64,000 nucleotides of DNA from Moritella marina ATCC 15381 (GCF_008931805.1 NZ_CP044399.1:868001-932000); one strand, 5' to 3'; counted from the stretch's first letter, positions 46,537 through 56,658 are shown. Notes: generated from the letters alone by a model not told the origin. A program made the numbers and translations.

Positions 46537-47529
46537 TTAGCTATAGGTCAGTTGTTTATTGGTTGGCGTTAATTCATATTGATTGATTAAGCCATTAGAA
46601 CAACCGAGGTCACTGCATACTTTATTGCGGCCTTCTGATTTTGCTTGATAGAGTGCTTTGTCTGCAGCGTTAATGACATCATGGATAGACTGCATTGTTA
46701 ATGACGCTTGGACTATACCGATTGAAGCGGTGAGTTGAATGGGGTGATCTTGATGCTGGATGGGCATTGTTGCTATGCTATTTCGTAGTCGTTCTGCAAT
46801 GAGTAAGCTGTCTCTGGTATCGGTATTAGGCAGTATGATTGAAAATTCATCGCCGCCTATACGTGCAAACAAATCTGTAGCCCGTAGTTTTTTCTTGATG
46901 TGATGAGCGAACTCCTTGAGTGCTGTATCCCCTGCTGCATGACCGTAATTGTCATTAATCGATTTAAAATTATCTATATCAATGAGTATCAACGCCAGTG
47001 GTTGCTGTTCTAATTGTGCTTTGTGAAATTCTATTTCAGCCATTTCATAGAAATTATGACGATTACTGATCGTGGTAAGTTCGTCTGTTGATGCGCGCTT
47101 GTGCAATTCTTTAGATAAAAGCGCTAATTGAATTTCAGATTGTTTTTTTTCAGTGATATCGGTACTACTAACATATAGCACCCCATCACCGACGATTTGT
47201 TCAGTAACCAAGTGCCAGCGGCCATCCCGTGTATCAGTTTCGAAACTCCGAAAGGGGACACTGCGCCTTTTATTATTGGCGGCGATTAGCCATTTATCGA
47301 TATTGTCTGATTGAATATTAATGCCAACGGAGTTGCGAAAACATTGCTTGATGAGTTGATCAAAAGTGTTGCCTAATGCCTGTTCTGCGGTGTGATGAAA
47401 GAGTGTCGCCATACTATCATTACAGTATATAACGTGATCATTGCTATCAAAAATAGCTAAACCATCATTGGTTACTGATAAAGCATTGAATACAATATCC
47501 TGTACTTTTTTTGTTGGAAGAGGCAACAT
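46537..47529 (-). CDS. PAS-GGDEF diguanylate cyclase
   Basis: A soluble protein of about 330 residues. An N-terminal PAS domain (about 10-120: SVTNDGLAIFDSNDHVIYCN) leads through a short coil to a GGDEF domain with ARIGGDEF at about residues 225-229 and an RATD inhibitory site before it. It would make cyclic di-GMP from GTP, with product inhibition. ATG 47529 has GGAG 7 bases upstream; the frame extends to ATG 47559 with no site. No membrane helix is present. It converges on the damaged kinase. Confidence 0.88.
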   Translation of the reverse strand: MLPLPTKKVQDIVFNALSVTNDGLAIFDSNDHVIYCNDSMATLFHHTAEQALGNTFDQLIKQCFRNSVGINIQSDNIDKWLIAANNKRRSVPFRSFETDTRDGRWHLVTEQIVGDGVLYVSSTDITEKKQSEIQLALLSKELHKRASTDELTTISNRHNFYEMAEIEFHKAQLEQQPLALILIDIDNFKSINDNYGHAAGDTALKEFAHHIKKKLRATDLFARIGGDEFSIILPNTDTRDSLLIAERLRNSIATMPIQHQDHPIQLTASIGIVQASLTMQSIHDVINAADKALYQAKSEGRNKVCSDLGCSNGLINQYELTPTNKQLTYS

Positions 47530-47696
47530 CCATGTACTCCAAGGTGATGGTTCAACCATCTATTAAAGATCAATAAGGTGAAAAATATACAAATCGTGAG
47601 TGCTGACTATTATAGTGCGCATTGTAAAAATGGCTTATTTTTAGTGTGATAATGCGATCTAGCCCCTAATTAGAGTTACTACTTAATGATTATGAT

Positions 47697-48545
47697 CTAG
47701 TCATTAATTATATCGATACATTGGTTTGCATGGCTGGTGACTAAAAAGTGGCTCGCGCCTGTTATGCTATATTGCTTGGCGTTAGATAATTCATGGCTTA
47801 AGTACTGAACAATTTTTTGTGCAATTGGATTGGATGCCGAGCCACAAATAAGTTTTGTAGGGATAGTTAATGCATTGAGTGCTGACCTGTGGTGATACGT
47901 GTTTTCACACAGACTCCAATGACGGTTGTTATTGTTGGTCAGAGGCTTCATGCCATCTTTGATGAAATCGGGGAGGGGTTCAAACGACCCTTTACCACCC
48001 CAGAAGTCGATAACTTGCCCACAGGCGTAAACTTCGTTATTTGAGATACTTTCACGGTAGTCTTGAATGAAGGTATTTACTTGCGCCGTCATGTCGAGAT
48101 CGCCAACGGATTTAAATACCCAGGTTGATACTGGTTCGAACAGGGTTAACTGCGTTATATTGACCGAGCCTTTCAGTGCTAGCGCTAGCGCCACGACACC
48201 ACCAAAAGAATGACCGATAAGGTGGATGGGTTGATTCGTTAACTCCGCAATAACAGATTCGATGATATCAAGTTCAGTACTGATATTTGGAGCATTGAAA
48301 TCATCGGGATCTGGCATTCCACAATGGCCGGGTAATTTAATCGAAATGCAGTGATGGGTGAGTGCAAGCTGTTGCACTATCTTCTTCCACGTTGATGTAC
48401 TTGCGTAAGAGCCGTGAATAAACACAATGGGACTGTTATTGTTACTGCCTTGTTGTTCATAGTAGCAAGGTGTTAGTGCGTGCTCGTGACTGCTGTTTAT
48501 GTTGTTCTTTAGCTTTGTATTGTAAGCGTTAGTGCTGTTATCCAT
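47697..48545 (-). CDS. Alpha/beta hydrolase
   Basis: A 282-residue hydrolase. FIHGSYASTSTW carries the oxyanion-hole HG, GHSFGG the nucleophile S113, and GASHFLVTSH the likely catalytic His. An AGGAGG ribosome binding site precedes the ATG. No signal peptide is present, so it is cytoplasmic. It resembles esterase/BioH/MenH-type proteins, but the substrate is unknown. A single-gene unit. Confidence 0.85.
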   Translation of the reverse strand: MDNSTNAYNTKLKNNINSSHEHALTPCYYEQQGSNNNSPIVFIHGSYASTSTWKKIVQQLALTHHCISIKLPGHCGMPDPDDFNAPNISTELDIIESVIAELTNQPIHLIGHSFGGVVALALALKGSVNITQLTLFEPVSTWVFKSVGDLDMTAQVNTFIQDYRESISNNEVYACGQVIDFWGGKGSFEPLPDFIKDGMKPLTNNNNRHWSLCENTYHHRSALNALTIPTKLICGSASNPIAQKIVQYLSHELSNAKQYSITGASHFLVTSHANQCIDIIND

Positions 48546-48612
48546 GTGGCCTCCTGCCTGGATGATGGTTTATGCGAATGCTTCTAGCGATCAGTTTAGC
48601 AAATTTTAGTTA

Positions 48613-48645
48613 AAAAAATACCGCAGACAGGCTGCGGTATTTTTT
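48613..48645 (-). terminator. Rho-independent terminator of cpdB
   Basis: A 14-bp stem AAAAAATACCGCAG / CTGCGGTATTTTTT with a 5-base loop lies 29 bases beyond the cpdB stop. It is symmetrical enough to act in both directions. Confidence 0.9.
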
Positions 48646-48673
48646 ACATCAATAATAGGTCTGCCAAAATAAG

Positions 48674-50641
48674 TTATTTGTTATTTTGTAAATCTAGGCT
48701 GTAGATAGCAAAACCAAGTTTATCTTCTTTCATAAACTGCATTGGGTATTGGCCTTTGTCCTTAATGAACTGTGCGGCTTTTTCACCTGGTGCTGTTTCA
48801 AACGTGATAGTCAGTTTCTTATCACTTTGTAATGGTGTGAAGTACCAGTTGTTATCGGCACTTGGCGTTACTTGGCCTTTTTCTTTACTTACACGGCTGA
48901 TGTAATCTGCCAGTACAGTACGGTTTTCATCGGGTGATGCAAATGCAACAAACGCTTCGCCTGTACCTGCAAACTTCGCACTGTAAGCACGGTAGTTGTT
49001 TGTTGCTACAAGGAACGGCTGCGCAGGGTCTACCGGTTTACCTTCAAATGTTAAGTCTGTAATACGGCTTGAGTTCGGGTTAATCAGTTTACAATCGCCG
49101 TTATAACGTGCTGGTTGTGATAAATCGATACCATATTTAACGCCGTCCATCACATCGTAATTGTAAGTGCGGAATTCATCCCAGTTGATTAAACCTTGTG
49201 GTGCAGTGCTGTTTAAGTCGATTTGGTTAAACTGACCAGCAGAACACTCGAGCCATTCTTTTACTTCTTTACCTGTCACTTTCATTGCCACTAGGGTATT
49301 TGGGTAAAGGTACAGATCGGCTGCATTACGGAAGGTTAATTGACCCGACTCAACTTCGGTGAAGTTAGTTGGATCGTTACCACGGCCGCCAGCTTTAAAT
49401 GGTGCAGCAGCTGAAAGTACGGGAATACCGTCTAAATCAGGATCACCTTGGATAAAGCGTTCAACGTAATCTTTTTGCGCCAAGTTAACAATTTGAATTG
49501 TTGGATCGTCTTGTACTAGCGCAAGGAAGCTATACATCACGTCATTGGCTTTACCGATAGGTTGGTTAACGAAGTTACGTGTTGCTTTGTGGTCGTCTTG
49601 TACTGCTGCAACCATTTTCTCGTCAGCGTTCACTAATGGTTTTTTAGTAAATTTATCGAAAATAGGACGTGCTTCAGTTTGTGCGTTCGTTACTTTCCAA
49701 GTATCACCTTGTTTGTCTAATACGAGATCCATGATACCGACATGATCGCCCCAACGACCAGGCATGACAGCTGGAATACCGTTGATTGTGCCTTTTTCGA
49801 TATCAGCGCCTGGTAATTTCGAGAAGCTCTCGCTTGGGAATACTGCATGCGAATGACCAAACGCAATAGCATCAATACCCGGTACTTGTGTTAGATAGTA
49901 AACTGAATTTTCAGCCATGACTTTATACGGGTCTGCTGATACGCCTGAATGCGGGATCGCTAGAATGATATCTGCGCCTTCGGCTTTCATTTGTGGTACA
50001 AATTTTTCAGCTGTTTGTTTGATGTCTAACGCTTCTACTTTACCTTCTAGGTTTTTCTTATCCCAGATTAAGATTTGCGGTGGTACAAAGCCGATGTAAC
50101 CAATTTTAACTTGATGTTCTACACCGTCAGTATCAGTAAAGGTATTGGTTTTGATGATGTACGGGGTAAACATGTTTTTACCGGTCTTAAGATCGATAAC
50201 GTTGGCATTGATATACGGGAAGTTAGCGTCATTGGTTGCTTCTTGTAAGAAGTCTAACCCGTAGTTAAATTCGTGATTACCGAGGTTACCCACTTCATAA
50301 CCCAGTTGATTCATGGCTTTGTAAACCGGATGTACATCACCTGGTTGCAGGCCTTTATCTGCCATGTAGTCGCCCATTGGACTACCTTGCAATAAGTCAC
50401 CGTTATCAACTAACACGCTGTTTTTTACTTCAGCACGGGCTTCTCGTACTAATGTCGCGGTACGAACTAGACCGGTTTTTTCAGTTGGTTTGTTCTTGTA
50501 ATAGTCATAATCCATTACGTTGGTATGAATATCCGTCGTTTCTAGAATACGTAATTTGATGGTTTCCGCATAAGCAGGCCCAGCCATAGTCAATAGCCCA
50601 CCGAGTACCGCAATAGCGACTGGTTTGATAGATAACGACAT
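48674..50641 (-). CDS. cpdB: 2',3'-cyclic-nucleotide 2'-phosphodiesterase / 3'-nucleotidase
   Basis: A 655-residue periplasmic enzyme close to E. coli CpdB in length. The signal peptide ends PAYA (about 1-24). The metallophosphatase domain has [29 protein letters not shown] and [11 protein letters not shown], and the HSHAVFPS metal-binding His cluster is intact. A 5'-nucleotidase C-terminal domain follows (about 370-640) with [10 protein letters not shown]. It hydrolyses 2',3'-cyclic nucleotides and then 3'-nucleotides, which supports nucleotide scavenging. ATG 50641 has GGAG 7 bases upstream; an upstream ATG at 50692 would add a non-signal extension. Confidence 0.95.
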   Translation of the reverse strand: MSLSIKPVAIAVLGGLLTMAGPAYAETIKLRILETTDIHTNVMDYDYYKNKPTEKTGLVRTATLVREARAEVKNSVLVDNGDLLQGSPMGDYMADKGLQPGDVHPVYKAMNQLGYEVGNLGNHEFNYGLDFLQEATNDANFPYINANVIDLKTGKNMFTPYIIKTNTFTDTDGVEHQVKIGYIGFVPPQILIWDKKNLEGKVEALDIKQTAEKFVPQMKAEGADIILAIPHSGVSADPYKVMAENSVYYLTQVPGIDAIAFGHSHAVFPSESFSKLPGADIEKGTINGIPAVMPGRWGDHVGIMDLVLDKQGDTWKVTNAQTEARPIFDKFTKKPLVNADEKMVAAVQDDHKATRNFVNQPIGKANDVMYSFLALVQDDPTIQIVNLAQKDYVERFIQGDPDLDGIPVLSAAAPFKAGGRGNDPTNFTEVESGQLTFRNAADLYLYPNTLVAMKVTGKEVKEWLECSAGQFNQIDLNSTAPQGLINWDEFRTYNYDVMDGVKYGIDLSQPARYNGDCKLINPNSSRITDLTFEGKPVDPAQPFLVATNNYRAYSAKFAGTGEAFVAFASPDENRTVLADYISRVSKEKGQVTPSADNNWYFTPLQSDKKLTITFETAPGEKAAQFIKDKGQYPMQFMKEDKLGFAIYSLDLQNNK

Positions 50642-50807
50642 GATTTTCTCCAAGTTAAATAGAAGTAGATACAGAAAACGCCAAGGTAGCATAAATACAC
50701 TAAACTTGGCGCTATATTGTCAATAATCGCTTGTTTAATCACTCATTAGTCTTGTATCTGTGTGATTTTTTAGCTACAGGTAGTCGATAAAACTAGTTTG
50801 CTCTCGA

Positions 50808-51395
50808 TTATTCTGCGATACGTGTCGGTACGTGATTTAGCATAGAGAACATCACCGCTTCAATTTTTTCTTTGCGGTCTTGTTGTGATAGCCCAACTTT
50901 GGCTATACCTTGTGCGAGTACCTGCCATTCTGTTTGAAAAGTATGTTGGTTGTAAAAGGCGATAAGGGCACTGCCTTTTTGGAATTTATCTGGGTCTAAA
51001 TGACTCATTGATAAACCCAGGTTTGAACCTACTTTATTAAAAATTTGCTCATCAGAGAGTTCAGATTCTACCGCTAAACCATAACCGATGAGAAAGTCCG
51101 CTTGTTGTATATTACTTGTGAAAGTATAGCCTTTATCCTGCATTATTTGGGTGATGGCTTTTTCAGTATAGCGAGTAAATAAAGCTTTGTTGCTGGTTTC
51201 GGGAAGGTATGTTTTACCGCGTCCCGGATACCAAGCAAAGGTCGATTTTTGTAGGGTGAATTGCGTGAGATCGCCAGTCTCGACTTTCGTCAATTGATTT
51301 ACTTTGTTGTAGCCATTGCTTATCGGATATTCACTCGTGGTACAGGCGACGAGTAATGTAGCCACAAGCAATGGCATGGTTAGCTTTATCATCAT
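50808..51395 (-). CDS. DUF4136-like lipoprotein
   Basis: A 195-residue lipoprotein with lipobox LLVAC. The body (FAWYPGRGKTYLPETSN, ADFLIGYGLAVESELSDEQI) fits DUF4136, a family of envelope lipoproteins of unknown role. AAAGGAG precedes two adjacent ATGs, and either 51395 or 51392 may be used. It lies downstream of pspC on the same strand and may be the last gene of the psp transcript, 111 bases after it. Confidence 0.72.
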   Translation of the reverse strand: MMIKLTMPLLVATLLVACTTSEYPISNGYNKVNQLTKVETGDLTQFTLQKSTFAWYPGRGKTYLPETSNKALFTRYTEKAITQIMQDKGYTFTSNIQQADFLIGYGLAVESELSDEQIFNKVGSNLGLSMSHLDPDKFQKGSALIAFYNQHTFQTEWQVLAQGIAKVGLSQQDRKEKIEAVMFSMLNHVPTRIAE

Positions 51396-51506
51396 ACTCT
51401 CCTTTGATAGTCCGTTATCAATGTGTCTCGATCTTGTTTAAAACACTTTACCATTACTGCTTCATTATTGATGCGAGCATGAGCATTTCTAGTACTTTTA
51501 CTATTT

Positions 51507-51896
51507 CTAGTGTTTGTTGAATTCGCGATCCATTTTAAATGAAAATGAGATGACATAATTTTCAATTTTTTGCAGGTCTTGGTCGATCTCATCGAGCTCT
51601 GTTGTAATATTTTCGAGTATTTTCTCGGCTGAATGCCCTTGCTGCCACGGCTTTGTCTTCATCGAATGATTAGCATAAACACTGTTTTGTTGTTGCTTTT
51701 GGATAGGCATTTTTTCTAATAGCAGGCAAGCGATGATATAAATCAGGATCGCGAGAAAGAACCCGGTAAATAAAAATAAAGACACAAACAACAGCCGAAC
51801 TAACCAGACTTCTGCGCCAAATGCTGTTGCTAAACCGGCACATACACCACCGAGTTTGCCATTTTGGGTGTCTCGATATAGCTGTTTTTTGATCAT
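51507..51896 (-). CDS. pspC: Phage shock protein C
   Basis: A 129-residue inner membrane protein. The PspC core YRDTQNGKLGGVCAGLATAFG, then EVWLVRLLFVSLFLFTGFFL, forms a cytoplasmic segment plus a membrane helix. The C-terminal part (residues 90-125, LENITTELDEIDQDLQKIEN) is a coiled coil. PspC with PspB senses envelope stress and secretin mislocalisation. The ATG at 51896 overlaps the pspB stop (ATGA), with GGAGA 5 bases upstream; a GTG at 51908 is less likely. Confidence 0.92.
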   Translation of the reverse strand: MIKKQLYRDTQNGKLGGVCAGLATAFGAEVWLVRLLFVSLFLFTGFFLAILIYIIACLLLEKMPIQKQQQNSVYANHSMKTKPWQQGHSAEKILENITTELDEIDQDLQKIENYVISFSFKMDREFNKH

Positions 51897-52114
51897 CTTT
51901 CTCTCCACTTCGGCGACTCTTCATCTAAGATCAATTCGAGCGAGATTATACGAGCTTGCAGCTTTTCCGTGCGCTCAATGAGGGAGTGCAGGTTTTCTTG
52001 ATCTTTCTCTGACAACCCTTGATTGGTTTGGCGCTTACTACGGTAATGTAAAATTAACCACAGCGGTGCGACGATGATTAAAAATATGCTGAGCGGTACT
52101 TCAATTAAATCCAT
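51893..52114 (-). CDS. pspB: Phage shock protein B
   Basis: A 73-residue protein of standard PspB length: one membrane helix (SIFLIIVAPLWLILHYRS) and a leucine-heptad amphipathic helix (LSEKDQENLHSLIERTEKLQ). It works with PspC to relieve PspA inhibition of PspF in the envelope stress response. AGGG lies 6 bases before the ATG. No pspA or pspF is present in this window, and no sigma-54 type site (TGGC-N8-TTGC) was seen upstream. Confidence 0.92.
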   Translation of the reverse strand: MDLIEVPLSIFLIIVAPLWLILHYRSKRQTNQGLSEKDQENLHSLIERTEKLQARIISLELILDEESPKWRER

Positions 52115-52244
52115 GGTGATCCCTGTTTCGCATAGAAAGCGGTAGTTAGCAATGCGGTAATGCTTAAATTATTATGGTTTACAATAGTATTTTATACATA
52201 TGTTGATTGTTTGTATTGGTTAAAATGCTGTCGTTTACAATTTC

Positions 52245-52685
52245 TTATGCGAGTGAACCGACATTTTTACTCGTTAGATAATCGTTCATGGCTTTTATTG
52301 ATTGAGATAATGTATCGACCAGTACTTGCTGATCACGAAACATGCTCTGAAATTGTGCTGTTAACTCGGACTCTGTGGTATCAACTACGTCTTTGCCTTG
52401 CGGTGTTAGTTGCAGCTGTTTTTTGTATTTTGATATGCCGATGCGAATAATAAGTTCACGTTCTTCTAGCATGTTTATAATTTGATGCACGCGTTGTACT
52501 GAAAACCCGGTGGTTTTGGCTATTTTGTATTGGGTGATGTCTGGGTTATCAAAAATGCTATTAAGGACAATATAGGCGCCATAATTTAAGTGACGTTTTT
52601 TCAATAACACTTCTGCACTTAATCTAAAATACTCATTAAGTTTATGTATCTCTTTGAAATAATTTTGTTTCTGATTATTTTTCAT
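52245..52685 (-). CDS. MarR-family transcriptional regulator
   Basis: A 146-residue winged-helix repressor type. The recognition region TQYKIAKTTGFSVQRVHQII followed by the wing LIIRIGISKYKKQLQLTPQGK is canonical. ATG 52685 has AGGGA 6 bases upstream; an upstream in-frame start at 52703 lacks one. It is divergent from the barrel/cupin pair across 256 bases, the arrangement typical of a local repressor. Ligand unknown. Confidence 0.85.
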   Translation of the reverse strand: MKNNQKQNYFKEIHKLNEYFRLSAEVLLKKRHLNYGAYIVLNSIFDNPDITQYKIAKTTGFSVQRVHQIINMLEERELIIRIGISKYKKQLQLTPQGKDVVDTTESELTAQFQSMFRDQQVLVDTLSQSIKAMNDYLTSKNVGSLA

Positions 52686-52941
52686 GAGTATCCCTAAGTT
52701 CATCTAGTTGTGAACGTATTGTTTATCTTCATTATCTGAATTATAACGCTTAACGCCTTGTATTAACTACTCCTGGATGTGATGTAGGTCAAATGTTACA
52801 TAATAAGCGTCAGGTAGTCACATTATCTTAACATACTGTTTTGTCGATAATTTATGGGGAACAGTAAAGAAACTTTCAGGTTGTCATCCTATTCGCTAAC
52901 CGTGACTGTAGAGACACATTTATACATGGACGGTTTAAAAA

Positions 52942-53706
52942 ATGAAAATGACATTACCTAAAACATTACTCGCGTTAAGCTTATTTCAACCTTTGGCTGC
53001 GTTTGCTACTGAAACTAAAAACGAACCGGATTTAGCAGATTTAACGAAAGTGAGCACGGCGTTAACACTCGTTGTAAAAGATGATAGCAGCGGTGTATTT
53101 AGCATGGAGGTATCTGGAAAGTACAGTGCCGATGTGTCGTATATGTTGCATGCCGAAGGGGAGTGGAATGATAAGCAAGAGTATTCAGCTTCACGCTACC
53201 AATTTTATAATGTAATGAATACAGGTGTGTCTTTCGCCCCTAAAGCAGGCGTGTCTTATGATTATTTTCGTATCTATGAAGATAATGACTATTTAGATGT
53301 TGATATGCATGCCATTGGTTTTGTGTCGTTAATTCCGATCAGTAAAAGTTGGAAAATAAATTTATTCCCGCAAGTGACTTACTTGGACGCCACATTTGAT
53401 TTTAAACAAAATGGTGTGCGTAGTACCCTGGGAACCATGCTAGCGGCTTATTTGTCAAAATATGTGGGTGATAATGGCTCTTACTTTATGTTATTTCCAG
53501 AATACTACAAAGTGTCTGGTGAAGGGGTGGAATACGAGAAACAGAACATTAACTTATCTTGGGGGTCGACAATCACTGACGATAAGAAGTGGTGGTATAT
53601 TTTACAGTATAGCCATACAGAAGAAGAGCTGTCGCTTGATGGGATGAGTGATGGGTTAGTCAAGAACGATATATTTAAACTCAAGATAAGACGATTCTTT
53701 TTTTAG
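52942..53706 (+). CDS. Putative outer membrane beta-barrel protein
   Basis: A 254-residue exported protein with a signal peptide ending AAFA (about 1-21). Repeated amphipathic beta strands (YQFYNVMNTGVSFAPKAGVS, WKINLFPQVTYLDATF, KWWYILQYSHTEEELSL) and a terminal FKLKIRRFFF suit an outer membrane barrel. No family is recognised. It is followed after 53 bases by a secreted cupin gene on the same strand, and a MarR gene diverges upstream; the three may form one cassette. The ribosome binding site is weak. Confidence 0.7.
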   Translation: MKMTLPKTLLALSLFQPLAAFATETKNEPDLADLTKVSTALTLVVKDDSSGVFSMEVSGKYSADVSYMLHAEGEWNDKQEYSASRYQFYNVMNTGVSFAPKAGVSYDYFRIYEDNDYLDVDMHAIGFVSLIPISKSWKINLFPQVTYLDATFDFKQNGVRSTLGTMLAAYLSKYVGDNGSYFMLFPEYYKVSGEGVEYEKQNINLSWGSTITDDKKWWYILQYSHTEEELSLDGMSDGLVKNDIFKLKIRRFFF

Positions 53707-53759
53707 TTAAGGGTATCAGACTTTCCATTTATAACGATGAATATTTTAAGGGATATAAA

Positions 53760-55205
53760 ATGAAATTATCAACTATCACCATGGCATTAGCGTTAGCAGT
53801 ATCACCCGTTTTAGTACTCGCGGAGCAGTATATTCCCAAAGTAGGCGAGGTTTTTTCTTATAAAGATATCTCCCAAGACATTTATGCAGAAAAAGCAGAG
53901 AACAAAAAGAATGATCCTGCGAATAGTATCTTTGCAGCGATGCGGGAAAAGCGCAAAGTGGATATTGCTAATCCGAATGCGCCACAAGCGTTTAGCGGGA
54001 CAGATCTCGTGCAACCAGAGTTTAATTCTTCAACCTCACCTTGGCAGGCGTTAGAAGCGGTATTCCCGAGTGATTGGGATGGGATAAAAGCAGCATCAGC
54101 CACTGAATTAGCACAGTTACGTAGTGCAGTAAAAGTTAAAACAGTCATGAATCATCCTGACTTTAAAATAATTGAAATGGCACTTGCACCAGGCGCATTA
54201 TTACCACGATTTTCGGATGCTGCACCCGGTAGTTTCCATGTATTAGAGGGTGCTGTTGAGGTAACTGTCGATGCTGAGACGATCGCGGCTTACACTGGAA
54301 CATCGGTGAAGTTAGAGTCATTATCACAACGCCGTATGAAAGTGGTGTCAGATAAACCAGCTAAAATACTGTGGTTTCGCTGGGCACCTGCAGGCGATCA
54401 AACCTATTTAAATTATGGCTATTATTTAACGGGGTGTAATTTCCATGCGCAACCTTTAGAAGCTGTGATGCCTGCTGATTTTGAGCAATGGGATGAATCA
54501 GAGCGTCAGCGCTTTACGCATTTACAACATAGCGCGGTGGCTGAGCCTGCAAAAGACAGCTTTTATGGTGTTCAAATTCAGCAGTTAACTGCAATGAAGC
54601 ATGAAGAGGATTCGGTATTGTTACGCTATCCACTGACGCCGCTATTTTCAAACGAGAAAGATGTGCAGTGGTTGGATTTTACGAAGATAGATGCAAAGTC
54701 TTTCTTCTGGTCTAAAGATGCTGCCAAAGGCGGTGATTTACTGGCTGCTTGGGATAAGATTGTACGGATGAAAGGCATTTTCCAAGCGAAGGTACCAGAG
54801 CAACTGTATGACTTTAATATGTCTTATATTGCCAATGGTCCAAAAGGCAAGTACGTGACTCATTCCCACGCTACGCCGGAGTTTTATTATATTCTTGGTG
54901 GTGAAACGCAGTGGTTATTAAATGGTGAAACGTATACTGCAGTTGCGGGTAATGTCTATTTTCACAGTCCTTATTGGGATCATGAAATGCTGGGCATGAA
55001 AGAGGGCACGCCTAAAGTTGCTATCACTGGTAGTTGGTCTCCACATGGCGATCGCAGCGTGTTCGCAAAACCAATGGTATTTACTGAAGCGTTAACCATG
55101 CAAGCAAGCAGTGCGGTATTTAGTGATAGCTTTAATTTCCATGACTTTAAATTGAAGCAGGGATTAACCTTTGATACTAAGCAGTCGCTTGCTATGTCTC
55201 ACTAA
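53760..55205 (+). CDS. Exported tandem cupin protein
   Basis: A 481-residue secreted protein with a signal peptide ending VLAE (about 1-21). An N-terminal cupin-like half (residues 120-230, GALLPRFSDAAPGSFHVLEG) has lost the metal histidines. The C-terminal cupin (about 360-440) has an intact motif 1, THSHATPEFYYILGG (HxHxxxE), and motif 2, GNVYFHSPYWDHEM. It is therefore a probable periplasmic metallo-cupin enzyme. The substrate is unknown; motifs do not match DMSP lyases closely enough. AAGGG precedes the ATG. It probably works with the upstream barrel protein. Confidence 0.78.
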   Translation: MKLSTITMALALAVSPVLVLAEQYIPKVGEVFSYKDISQDIYAEKAENKKNDPANSIFAAMREKRKVDIANPNAPQAFSGTDLVQPEFNSSTSPWQALEAVFPSDWDGIKAASATELAQLRSAVKVKTVMNHPDFKIIEMALAPGALLPRFSDAAPGSFHVLEGAVEVTVDAETIAAYTGTSVKLESLSQRRMKVVSDKPAKILWFRWAPAGDQTYLNYGYYLTGCNFHAQPLEAVMPADFEQWDESERQRFTHLQHSAVAEPAKDSFYGVQIQQLTAMKHEEDSVLLRYPLTPLFSNEKDVQWLDFTKIDAKSFFWSKDAAKGGDLLAAWDKIVRMKGIFQAKVPEQLYDFNMSYIANGPKGKYVTHSHATPEFYYILGGETQWLLNGETYTAVAGNVYFHSPYWDHEMLGMKEGTPKVAITGSWSPHGDRSVFAKPMVFTEALTMQASSAVFSDSFNFHDFKLKQGLTFDTKQSLAMSH

Positions 55206-55216
55206 GTCGTTAAAAA

Positions 55217-55255
55217 GCCCTTTATTTTGACGATAAAGGGCGTTAGCTATTTTTG
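55217..55255 (+). terminator. Terminator after the cupin gene
   Basis: A 9-bp stem GCCCTTTAT / ATAAAGGGC is followed 8 bases later by ATTTTTG, 12 bases after the stop. Confidence 0.7.
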
Positions 55256-55298
55256 TTGTCTAGTGTGGTGTGTGGCCTAGTGTTGTGTGCGGTCAGTG

Positions 55299-56369
55299 TT
55301 ATGCATTATTGTGCTGTGCTTCGTTCTCTAACCAAACGGTGAATAACTTGTATGTTAGGCTCAATATTACGGCACCGACAAATAAACCGATAATACCTGA
55401 CATGACCATACCGCCCAGTGCTCCCAATAAAATAACCAGTACAGGTGTATCTGATCCACGGCCTAATAACATAGGTTTAAGAACCGCGTCACTCGCGCTC
55501 ACCAGAATACACCAGACTAAAAATATAACGGCTGTGGTAGTTGTGTCGACTGTGAACGCATAAATGATAGCGGGTAGTAATGCTAGGATTGGCGGAAGTT
55601 GAATGATCGCAACGATTAATATTAAAAACATCCATATAGCAACGCCTGGAATACCTGCAAAAGCAATGCCTATTCCCGCCAAAATAGATTGGATAACAGC
55701 GACTCCGATAACGCCTTGTACAACACCTCTTACCGTTGTTTTTGATATTGTGGTTAGTTCTTTACCTTGTTCACCACCGGTTAAACGGCTCGCGACGAGT
55801 ACGAAAGCTTGTTCACATTTATCAGCATTCACCATGAAAGCGCCAGCGATGACCGTTGAGATAATAAATTGAATAAAGCTGCCCCCCAAACTGCCTAGAA
55901 ATGAGGCCATTTTAGTTATTGTACTTTTCACTTCGTCACTGTAATTGGTTAGCATGCTTTCTAAGTTTGATGATGCTTGTAGAGCAAACCCATATACTTT
56001 TTCACCTATGATGGGCCAATCTTTGATACTGATATTTGGCGTTGGTATCACTATTGTTCCAGCCTGAACACCTGTGACTAATGCTGAACCACCTGTATAT
56101 ATTCCTGTTGAAAGTACAATCAGTGGCACTAATAGTAGTAATACACCAATAACTGAAAGCGCCGAACTGGCTTTACTTTTGCTTATGCCAAACTTGTTAT
56201 TTGCCCAAGTCGCTATCGGGTATAATGCAGTCGCGATAATCGCTCCCCAGATCACCATGAGGAAAAATGGCTGTAAAATGGAATAACACCAATAAATGAG
56301 TAGCGATATCGCGGCTATTTTTATATATACGTCAATTGTTTGGCTTGAAAAAGTGGTGTTTTTTGACAT
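55299..56369 (-). CDS. AI-2E family transporter (PerM/YdiK-like)
   Basis: A 356-residue inner membrane protein with about eight helices and the family layout: two N-terminal helix pairs, a periplasmic middle region (NLESMLTNYSDEVKSTITKM), then a C-terminal helix set ending MLLGRGSDTPVLVILLGALG. That conserved block (LxGRxxxxPxLxxLLGxxGG) defines the family. Members include TqsA, and some act as sodium/proton antiporters; autoinducer export should not be assumed. ATG 56369 has AAGGA 7 bases upstream; 56375 overlaps the site. Confidence 0.87.
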   Translation of the reverse strand: MSKNTTFSSQTIDVYIKIAAISLLIYWCYSILQPFFLMVIWGAIIATALYPIATWANNKFGISKSKASSALSVIGVLLLLVPLIVLSTGIYTGGSALVTGVQAGTIVIPTPNISIKDWPIIGEKVYGFALQASSNLESMLTNYSDEVKSTITKMASFLGSLGGSFIQFIISTVIAGAFMVNADKCEQAFVLVASRLTGGEQGKELTTISKTTVRGVVQGVIGVAVIQSILAGIGIAFAGIPGVAIWMFLILIVAIIQLPPILALLPAIIYAFTVDTTTTAVIFLVWCILVSASDAVLKPMLLGRGSDTPVLVILLGALGGMVMSGIIGLFVGAVILSLTYKLFTVWLENEAQHNNA

Positions 56370-56581
56370 AAACATTCCTTGTTATATAAAGCCCGAGGCA
56401 GTACGTGTGATTTACGTCTGTTCATCGCAATGCGGATGGCGCAACACTATCTAGGAAAGACAGGGCTGATATGATTATAGTATAAATTATAGGCTTTATT
56501 TTCAGGGCGTTATCTTTATTGCATTGGGGGGATATGCAATTTATGGTGGTGTTATTTATGATGGGCTGATTGCTAGTGTAC

Positions 56582-56608
56582 AAAAGCACTTAAAGTTAAG
56601 TGCTTTTT
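56582..56608 (-). terminator. Terminator of the first DUF413 gene
   Basis: A near-perfect 12-bp inverted repeat AAAAGCACTTAA / TTAAGTGCTTTT with a very short loop and A/T runs on both sides, 51 bases beyond the stop at 56659. Confidence 0.8.
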
Positions 56609-56658
56609 ATTGTTTGCAGTAGGTCATCATCTCAGGTTTACTGAGGTGATTTAGCCGA

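Noticed and set aside
52779-52794. CRP-like site (TGTGATGTAGGTCAAA) between the MarR and barrel genes
   Set aside because: Only one half-site fits the consensus.
53760-55205. Possible DMSP lyase (DddY-like periplasmic cupin)
   Set aside because: Only the generic cupin metal motif matches; DddY-specific residues and neighbouring ddd genes were not seen.
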